Assembly: GCA_016285815.1 (NCBI GenBank)
Contig: JAEERN010000226.1
Location: 1-5,067 of the forward strand
Length of the DNA stretch: 5,067 nucleotides
Direction: 5' to 3'
DNA from: Clostridiales bacterium
Lineage (GTDB): Bacteria; Bacillota; Clostridia; Oscillospirales; QAMX01
In this document: piece by piece, positions 1 to 5,067 of the stretch
Numbering within the stretch: the first letter of the stretch is position 1
How the letters are laid out: every line of letters starts with the position of its first letter
The notes under the pieces: generated by a model
What the model was told of the DNA's origin: nothing
What the model saw: the letters and a program-made list of their open reading frames with translations, nothing else
The model's database searches: none
Translations under genes and position numbers: made by a program

Positions 1-143
1 GTCTCCGCCGGAGCGGCCGTCGTCTCCGCCGGAAGCGCCGGGACCGAACCGGCGGCCCGGGCCTCCGCGCCCGAGCGGACCGCCATGGGGACGGCAAAGG
101 CGACGAACATCATTCCCAGCAGCACGAACAGAAATTTTTTCAT
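1..143 (-). CDS. Secreted or cell-envelope protein, N-terminal part only
   Basis: This is the start of a gene that runs off the left edge; 47 codons plus two bases are visible. The ATG at 143-141 is preceded by a good ribosome binding site (GGGAGG on the minus strand, about 7 nt upstream), which fixes the start. The first ~31 residues look like a Sec signal peptide: MKK, then a hydrophobic core (about residues 4-22, FLFVLLGMMFVAFAV), then a polar stretch ending in Ala-Arg-Ala at residues 28-30, a plausible signal peptidase I site. No lipobox cysteine is visible. The exported part begins with a Pro/Ala/Glu/Thr-rich segment in which PAET occurs twice, encoded by a 12-bp direct repeat (1-12 and 22-33, period 21 bp). 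Such stretches often serve as flexible linkers in envelope proteins. The function cannot be told from this fragment. It is divergent from the nucleotidyltransferase operon. Confidence 0.8.
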   Translation of the reverse strand, partial: MKKFLFVLLGMMFVAFAVPMAVRSGAEARAAGSVPALPAETTAAPAE

Positions 144-224
144 GACTTGTCCTCCCGCGGTCCTGCGCTCTTCTTTCGTTTCCCTCGGTCATCCGTATGC
201 GCCCGCGCCCCGGATTATGCGCCG

Positions 225-253
225 TTGACTTTTCCGCCGGGGAGGTGTATCAT
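225..253 (+). promoter_or_regulatory. Sigma-70/SigA-type promoter for the nucleotidyltransferase-galE operon
   Basis: TTGACT (225-230) and TATCAT (248-253) each match the -35 and -10 consensus at five of six positions and are separated by exactly 17 bp. Transcription would start near 260, giving a leader of roughly 37 nt before the ATG at 297. The site is in the divergent intergenic region and points to the plus-strand operon. The leader contains two small palindromes (GAACGTTC near 270-277 and CGGATCCG just before the ribosome binding site); I do not see a riboswitch-sized structure. I found no equally good promoter for the leftward gene. Identified by eye only. Confidence 0.65.
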
Positions 254-296
254 ATAGAAAGAAAAAACAGAACGTTCGGATCCGGAGGGAACTGCT

Positions 297-1217
297 ATGC
301 ACCAGACGAAGACGTCTCTCGTCGTCATGGCGGCGGGCATCGGCTCGCGCTTCGGCGGCGGGATCAAACAGCTGGAGCCTGTCGGCCCCCACGGCGAGAT
401 CATCATGGACTATTCCGTGCATGACGCGCTGGCGGCCGGCTTCGACCGGGTGGTGTTCATCATCCGCCGGGCCATCGAGCGGGACTTCCGCGAGATCATC
501 GGCGACCGCCTCTCCCGGGTCTGCGACACGGCCTATGTGTTCCAGGAAAACGACGCGATCCCCGCCGGGATCGCCGTGCCCCCCGGCCGGACCAAGCCGT
601 GGGGCACGGGCCACGCGGCCCTCTGCTGCGCGGACGTGGTCCGCGAGCCCTTCGCCATCATCAACGCCGACGACTATTACGGCCGCCGCAGCTTTTCGTT
701 GATCCACGACTATCTGACGGAGACCGCGGGCCAAAGCGACCCCCAGCGCTTCTGCATGGCGGGGTTCCACGTGAACAACACCCTGTCCGAAAACGGCGGC
801 GTCTCCCGCGGGCTGTGCGAGGTGGACGCCGACGGGTTCCTGTCGTCGGTGACCGAGACCCACAACATCGTCCCCTGCGGGGACGGCGCGGCCGTTGACG
901 AAAACGGCGTCCTGCGGCCGCTGCCCCGGGACCAGCGGGTCTCCATGAACATGTGGGGCCTGACTCCCGCGTTCTTCGACAGCGCCCGGAAGGGGTTCGC
1001 CGCGTTCCTGCGCGGCCTCGGCCCGGAGGACATCCGGTCGGAGTACTACCTGCCCACCGCCGTGGACGCCATGCTGCGCGCGGGGCTCGCCACCGTGCGC
1101 GTGCTGCCCACCGACGACCGCTGGTTCGGCGTGACCTACCGCGAGGACAAACCCGGTGTCGCCGCCGCCTTCCGCAAGCTTTACGAGGACGGCGTCTACG
1201 CCGGCCGCCTCTTCTGA
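297..1217 (+). CDS. Sugar-1-phosphate nucleotidyltransferase-like protein (NTP_transferase fold)
   Basis: The 306-residue protein resembles enzymes that couple a sugar 1-phosphate to an NTP, releasing pyrophosphate and forming a nucleotide sugar in the cytoplasm. The N-terminus carries the nucleotide-binding signature AAGIGSRFGGGIKQ (residues 12-25). This is followed by PWGTGHA (101-107), the acidic metal-site motif NADDYYG (123-129), GGVSRG (167-172), NMWG (218-221), EYYLP (249-253) and WFGVTY (276-281). The length fits a single-domain sugar nucleotidyltransferase; there is no left-handed beta-helix extension of the GlmU or GlgC type. The ATG is set by GGAGGGA six bases upstream. The next gene, galE, follows after 31 bp, so the two are probably co-transcribed from the promoter at 225-253. 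That neighbour suggests a UDP-hexose or UDP-hexosamine product, but base and sugar specificity cannot be read from the sequence. It differs from classical GalT, which has HIT-like histidine motifs not seen here. Confidence 0.88.
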   Translation: MHQTKTSLVVMAAGIGSRFGGGIKQLEPVGPHGEIIMDYSVHDALAAGFDRVVFIIRRAIERDFREIIGDRLSRVCDTAYVFQENDAIPAGIAVPPGRTKPWGTGHAALCCADVVREPFAIINADDYYGRRSFSLIHDYLTETAGQSDPQRFCMAGFHVNNTLSENGGVSRGLCEVDADGFLSSVTETHNIVPCGDGAAVDENGVLRPLPRDQRVSMNMWGLTPAFFDSARKGFAAFLRGLGPEDIRSEYYLPTAVDAMLRAGLATVRVLPTDDRWFGVTYREDKPGVAAAFRKLYEDGVYAGRLF

Positions 1218-1248
1218 TCCAAACTCACTGAAAGGAACGTTTTTCGCC

Positions 1249-2268
<1,020 letters not shown>

Positions 2269-2294
2269 GCGCCGACCTTTTCCGGAACGAGCGA

Positions 2295-2332
2295 AAAAAA
2301 CAGGCGTGACCGCGCGGTCACGCCTGTTTTTT
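2295..2332. terminator. Perfect bidirectional intrinsic terminator between convergent genes
   Basis: This is a perfect 38-bp palindrome centred at 2313.5. The GC-rich arms (2301-2313 and 2314-2326) pair completely, apart from the few bases that must form the loop, and are flanked by an A run (2294-2300) and a T run (2327-2332). In either direction the RNA would form a strong stem followed by a U tract, so it can end both the galE transcript (plus) and the dehydrogenase transcript (minus). The stop codon of the minus-strand gene (2318-2320) lies inside the stem. Confidence 0.93.
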
Positions 2333-3358
2333 CGTCTTGTCCCGGCGCCCGGCCCGGCCCGTCAGCCGCCCCGTCTCCCGCAGCCAGGCCACCGTGTCCG
2401 CCACCGTCTCCTCCGGAGGCCGGACCGAAAAGCCCAGCTCCCGGACCGCCTTTTCGGCGGAATACCGGTTGTTCCGCTCCAGATTGTACAGCGAGACCGC
2501 CGTGAACACCGGCTTTTGCCGCCGGATCCGGGCCGTCAGCCGCAGGATCGGCAGCACCGGCCGCGCCGCCCACCGGGGCAGGACCGTCCGGACCCGCCGC
2601 GCGCCGCCGAGACGGCTCGCCAGATCCATCAGCTCCCGGATGGTCAGCAGCGTCCCGCTCAGCAGATAGCCCTCGCCGGGCCTTCCCTTTTCGGCACAGA
2701 GGATCACGCCCCGCGCGGCGTCCCGCACGTCCACCATGTCGAAGGTCCCCGCGACGCCAGCCGGAACGCGCCCGCCGGCGCAGTCCGCCACGAATCCCGT
2801 CAGCGGCCCGTTGAGATCTCCCGGGCCGCAGAGCCCGGTGGGGAACACCACCGAGGCGTCCAGTCCCCTGCCGGCCGCCGCCATCACCGCCCGGGTCGCC
2901 TCCGCCTTGGTCCGGGAGTAAGCCCCGACCACGGCGTCCGGATCGAACGAATCCGGCTCCGTCTGCACCTCGCCCGCCGGACGCTCCGGGATCGCGCTGG
3001 AGGAGCTGACGTAGACCAGCTTTTTGACGCCCGTCCTCTCGCAAAAGCGCAGGACGTTTTCCGTCCCGGCGACGTTCACGTCGAAGGTCCTGCGGTCAAA
3101 GCCGGGCTCGACGGTGACCACGGCGGCCATGTGCAGGACCGTCGTCTCCGTCCCGGCCGGAACGGAGAACAGCCGCTCCAGAGCGCCGTCGTCCAAAAGA
3201 TCTCCCTCGACGCGCTCGACTCCGTCCGGCAGCCGCGCTGCGGAGCGGTCGCCCGGCAGCACCAGCGCGCGGATCGCCGCGCCGGTCCCGGCCAGCTGCG
3301 CGGAAACGCAGCTGCCCAGGGCCCCCGTCGCCCCGGTCAAAAGAAACTGTTTTTTCAT
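2318..3358 (-). CDS. NAD(P)-dependent extended SDR (epimerase/dehydratase or DFR-like reductase), substrate unknown
   Basis: This 346-residue protein is a cytoplasmic extended short-chain dehydrogenase/reductase. It shows the Rossmann motif TGATGALG (residues 8-15), an acidic turn GDLLDD (52-57), HMAAV (76-80), NVAGTENVL (95-103), the catalytic serine region YVSSSSAIPE (116-125), and Tyr147 and Lys151 in YSRTK. The C-terminal part (about 290-330) resembles the dihydroflavonol-reductase/HpnA-like branch, ending in an ELGF...DTVAWLRETG pattern. It is clearly not a second GalE: the GalE NPYGWTK and DGTGVRDYIHV motifs are absent. Start ATG 3358-3356 has GGGAGAGGG four bases upstream. It lies 131 bp downstream of a fucosidase on the same strand and may be co-transcribed, suggesting but not proving a role with sugars. 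The last codons (Lys-Lys-Gln-Ala-stop) are encoded inside the terminator palindrome. Substrate and cofactor preference cannot be determined. Confidence 0.85.
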   Translation of the reverse strand: MKKQFLLTGATGALGSCVSAQLAGTGAAIRALVLPGDRSAARLPDGVERVEGDLLDDGALERLFSVPAGTETTVLHMAAVVTVEPGFDRRTFDVNVAGTENVLRFCERTGVKKLVYVSSSSAIPERPAGEVQTEPDSFDPDAVVGAYSRTKAEATRAVMAAAGRGLDASVVFPTGLCGPGDLNGPLTGFVADCAGGRVPAGVAGTFDMVDVRDAARGVILCAEKGRPGEGYLLSGTLLTIRELMDLASRLGGARRVRTVLPRWAARPVLPILRLTARIRRQKPVFTAVSLYNLERNNRYSAEKAVRELGFSVRPPEETVADTVAWLRETGRLTGRAGRRDKTKKQA

Positions 3359-3469
3359 TTTTCCCTCTCCCTGGAAGATGCGGCTATCCGGCCCCTTTCC
3401 CGGCCGTGCCGGACGCTTCGCCGCCCCTCAAGCGCCCCGTTTTTTCTCTCTTTTTCTCTTCTGCGCCGT

Positions 3470-3666
3470 CCGCCGCCGCACCGGTCCGGTCAGAGCTTGT
3501 TCTCCCCCGCCGGGTCCGCGCCGTGATGGATCTGGGGGTAATAGCTGCCGTAACAGTAGGCCGGCGTGTGGTCGTACTCCAGCCGGATCACGGTGATCCC
3601 GGCGATCTTGTCCGGCGCCTCGGCCGGCAGGCCGGAGAGCAGGATCCGGTGCCCCCGGTGCTCGAA
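3470..3666. repeat. Direct repeat, left copy (3' end of the complete fucosidase gene plus 20 bp flank)
   Basis: This segment matches 4871-5067 at a constant offset of 1401 bp with no gaps and 9 mismatches in 197 bp. It covers the last 59 codons of the fucosidase, stop included, and 20 bp beyond the stop. Similarity ends abruptly at 3470. The stretch 3558-3666 (109 bp) is identical in both copies, while six of the mismatches fall within 3550-3557. Confidence 0.95.
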
Positions 3667-4785
3667 CGCCACCGGCGTCCCGTCCATGAGGCTGACGGAT
3701 TTGGGCGCCTCCATCCAGCCGCCCAAGCCCATTTCACCCTCGGTCGGCCAGATCAGGTTCCAGAGATAGACGAACCGCGCGTCCCGGCTGAGGCGGCAGA
3801 CGGCGTTGCCGTTGAGACCGCTCCCGTTCCGCAGCAGCCTGCCGTAGACCGCGTCACCGTTGGCCTCCAGCCACCGGCCCACGGTCGTGAGCGGCTCGAC
3901 GGCCTCTTCCGGCACCGAACCGTCCGGCGCGGGCCCGATGTTCAGCAGCAGGTTCCCGCCGCCGCCGGCGCAGGTGCTCAGCATCTGCAGGATCTGCTGG
4001 GCGCTGCAGGAGTACGGCCGGGCCTGGGCCGAGTCGACGTAGCCCCAGCTGATCCCGTTGAAGGTCATGCAGGCCTCCCAATCGCGGCCGGCGGCGGCCA
4101 GCTCCCCCTCCGGCGTGGAAAAGTCCTCGTCCAGCCCGCTGCGGTTGTTGATGATGATGTCCGGCTGCAGCGCGCGCAGACGCTGGTTCCGCTCCAGCGA
4201 GTCCCAGCCTTCCCAGGTGGTCATGGGGGAAGCGCCGTCGTACCACAAAATATCGATCTTGCCGTAGTTGGTCAGCAGCTCGGTGTTCAGCGCCTCGGTA
4301 TAGTCGAGGAAGCGCCGGCGGGCCGCCGTGTCCCAGGCCGCCCGGCCCCCGTCCGGATGGTGCCAGTCCATCAGCGAGGAGTAAAAGCCGATCTTCAGGC
4401 CGAACTCCCGGCAGGCCTCGACGAACTCTCTCACGACGTCCCGCCCGCAGGCGTTGTATGCGTTGTACGGGTTCACCTCGGACCGCCACAGGGAAAAGCC
4501 GTCGTGGTGGCGCGTGGTCAGCACCATGTACCGCATGCCGGCCTTTTTCGCCAGCGCCGCCCACTCGCGGCAGCAGCCGGGCTTGGGCGCGAAGGTCTTC
4601 GCAAGCGCCTCGTACTCCTCCGGCGGGACGTTTTCCTGGACCTGAAGCCATTCGTGACGTCTGGCCTGGGCGTAAAGGCCGTAGTGGACGAACATGCCGA
4701 AGCGCGCCTCACGCCACCATTTCATCCGCCGGTCCCGGGTCCGCGCCAGCTCTTTTTCATAGTCGGGTCTGCTCAGGATCTTCAT
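3490..4785 (-). CDS. Alpha-L-fucosidase, glycoside hydrolase family 29 (complete copy)
   Basis: This 431-residue GH29 enzyme is expected to hydrolyse terminal alpha-L-fucose from oligosaccharides with retention. Motifs in order are RFGMFVHYGLY (residues 28-38), YMVLTTRHHDGFSLW (86-100), DILWYDGA (178-185) with Asp183 as the likely nucleophile, DFSTPE (221-226), a WE..MTFN..WGY segment (236-249) and LLLNIGPAPDGSVP (279-292). Glu226, 43 residues after Asp183, is a candidate acid/base; this spacing resembles the alpha-1,3/1,4-specific GH29-B type, an inference. A beta-sandwich-like C-terminal domain follows from about residue 310. There is no signal peptide, so it should be cytoplasmic and act on imported glycans. 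ATG 4785-4783 is chosen because GGAGG (4794-4798) lies eight bases upstream and the family homology begins soon after. An in-frame ATG at 4854 would start inside a hairpin and add 23 Arg/Ala/Glu-rich residues. A tandem paralogue lies just upstream at 4891-5067. Confidence 0.94.
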   Translation of the reverse strand: MKILSRPDYEKELARTRDRRMKWWREARFGMFVHYGLYAQARRHEWLQVQENVPPEEYEALAKTFAPKPGCCREWAALAKKAGMRYMVLTTRHHDGFSLWRSEVNPYNAYNACGRDVVREFVEACREFGLKIGFYSSLMDWHHPDGGRAAWDTAARRRFLDYTEALNTELLTNYGKIDILWYDGASPMTTWEGWDSLERNQRLRALQPDIIINNRSGLDEDFSTPEGELAAAGRDWEACMTFNGISWGYVDSAQARPYSCSAQQILQMLSTCAGGGGNLLLNIGPAPDGSVPEEAVEPLTTVGRWLEANGDAVYGRLLRNGSGLNGNAVCRLSRDARFVYLWNLIWPTEGEMGLGGWMEAPKSVSLMDGTPVAFEHRGHRILLSGLPAEAPDKIAGITVIRLEYDHTPAYCYGSYYPQIHHGADPAGENKL

Positions 4786-4808
4786 GCGTTCTTCCTCCGT
4801 TTCTGTCG

Positions 4809-4852
4809 GGAACGCTCCCGCCCGCGGCCTTGCCGCAGCGCGGGAGCGTTCC
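4809..4852 (-). promoter_or_regulatory. Strong intercistronic hairpin upstream of the complete fucosidase gene, without a U tract
   Basis: A 13-bp perfect inverted repeat (4809-4821 pairs with 4840-4852) encloses an 18-nt segment that can itself form a 5-bp stem (4824-4828 with 4832-4836). On the minus strand it lies between the upstream fucosidase stop (4891) and the ribosome binding site at 4794-4798, about 10 nt from the latter. A second, smaller GC stem (4861-4865 with 4869-4873) lies next to it. No run of T follows on the minus strand, so this is not a canonical intrinsic terminator. It could stabilise the upstream mRNA, mark a processing site, or tune readthrough or translation of the downstream copy; the role is inferred. 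Confidence 0.6.
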
Positions 4853-4870
4853 ATCGGCTCCGGGCGAGGC

Positions 4871-5067
4871 CCGCCGCCGCATCGGTCCGGTCAGAGCTTG
4901 TTCTCCCCCGCCGGGTCCGCGCCGTGATGGAGCTGGGGATAATAGCTGCCAAAGAGGAAGGCCGGCGTGTGGTCGTACTCCAGCCGGATCACGGTGATCC
5001 CGGCGATCTTGTCCGGCGCCTCGGCCGGCAGGCCGGAGAGCAGGATCCGGTGCCCCCGGTGCTCGAA
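4871..5067. repeat. Direct repeat, right copy (3' end of the second fucosidase gene plus 20 bp flank)
   Basis: This is the partner of 3470-3666 and continues to the window edge, so the real repeat is probably longer. The offset of 1401 bp equals one fucosidase gene (1296 bp) plus its 105-bp spacer, the signature of a tandem gene duplication. Nine substitutions in 197 bp argue against a simple assembly collapse or expansion artefact. Confidence 0.95.
4891..5067 (-). CDS. Alpha-L-fucosidase (GH29) paralogue, C-terminal end only
   Basis: The last 58 residues and stop codon (4893-4891) of a second fucosidase-like gene are visible; the rest lies beyond the right edge. It aligns without gaps to residues 374-431 of the complete neighbour and differs at four positions: Tyr410-Cys411-Tyr412 become Phe-Leu-Phe, and Ile419 becomes Leu. 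Both share the ending GADPAGENKL. This section corresponds to the C-terminal beta-sandwich and tail, so no catalytic residues are in view. GH29 identity therefore rests entirely on the match to the neighbour; a truncated remnant cannot be excluded. It is upstream of the complete copy on the same strand, 105 bp away, so one transcript could carry both. Confidence 0.85.
   Translation of the reverse strand, partial: FEHRGHRILLSGLPAEAPDKIAGITVIRLEYDHTPAFLFGSYYPQLHHGADPAGENKL

Noticed and set aside
144..260. A promoter for the leftward secreted-protein gene
   Set aside because: CATAAT (219-214, minus) and TATGAT (255-250, minus) resemble -10 boxes, but neither has a credible -35 hexamer at 16-18 bp.
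1156..1248. An upstream galE start at 1156
   Set aside because: It would overlap the nucleotidyltransferase gene and add 31 Ser/Pro/Thr-rich residues before the Rossmann strand, with no family precedent; ATG 1249 gives the usual length.
3414..3446. A possible plus-strand terminator (5-bp stem 3414-3418 with 3430-3434, then a T run)
   Set aside because: The stem is short with an 11-nt loop and four bases before the T run, and no plus-strand gene ends nearby.
4786..4854. An upstream fucosidase start at 4854
   Set aside because: It lies at the edge of a hairpin with no ribosome binding site noted, and the added residues are Arg/Ala/Glu-rich without signal peptide character. ATG 4785 has an ideal GGAGG.
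3854..4997. Open frames at 3854-4651 (minus) and 4458-4997 (plus)
   Set aside because: They are compositional shadows of the GH29 genes; the second only appears interesting because it runs into the duplicated segment.

Overview
The window comes from a bacterium of high GC content (roughly two thirds GC by eye, strongly GC-biased third codon positions). It has strong GGAGG-type ribosome binding sites and, in one place, a sigma-70-like promoter. The gene content (sugar-nucleotide enzymes beside signal-peptide-less GH29 fucosidases) fits a gut-type, glycan-using bacterium, possibly a high-GC Clostridia/Oscillospiraceae lineage. That placement is an inference; there is no rRNA or marker gene to confirm it.

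Layout, left to right. (1) Positions 1-143, minus strand: the first 47 codons of a secreted protein, with a clear signal peptide followed by a Pro/Ala/Glu/Thr-rich stretch; it runs off the left edge. (2) Positions 144-296: a divergent intergenic region with a near-consensus promoter reading rightward. (3) Positions 297-2268, plus strand: a two-gene operon of a sugar-1-phosphate nucleotidyltransferase-like protein and a UDP-glucose/galactose 4-epimerase (GalE). (4) Positions 2295-2332: a perfect 38-bp palindrome flanked by A and T runs, a bidirectional terminator between convergent genes. (5) Positions 2318-4785, minus strand: an intracellular GH29 alpha-L-fucosidase and, downstream of it, an extended short-chain dehydrogenase/reductase of unknown substrate. 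(6) Positions 4786-4890: a spacer with strong hairpins. (7) Positions 4891-5067, minus strand: the C-terminal 58 codons of a second fucosidase, a tandem paralogue of the first with a 1401-bp repeat period. No gene-free stretch exceeds about 155 bp.

How the genes may work together (inference): fucosidases without signal peptides would remove fucose from oligosaccharides already taken into the cell. The exposed galactose or hexosamine, once phosphorylated, could be converted to a UDP-sugar by the nucleotidyltransferase and epimerised by GalE. GalE carries a cysteine at the position that in human GALE permits N-acetylated substrates, so it may act on both UDP-Gal/Glc and UDP-GalNAc/GlcNAc. The two gene sets are on opposite strands and separately transcribed, so the functional link rests on proximity only.

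Most of the window is conventional metabolism. The points most worth a second look are the tandem fucosidase duplication with its odd pattern of differences, the non-terminator hairpins between the copies, the stop codon buried in a terminator stem, and the nucleotidyltransferase-GalE pair as a possible non-canonical galactose/hexosamine route.
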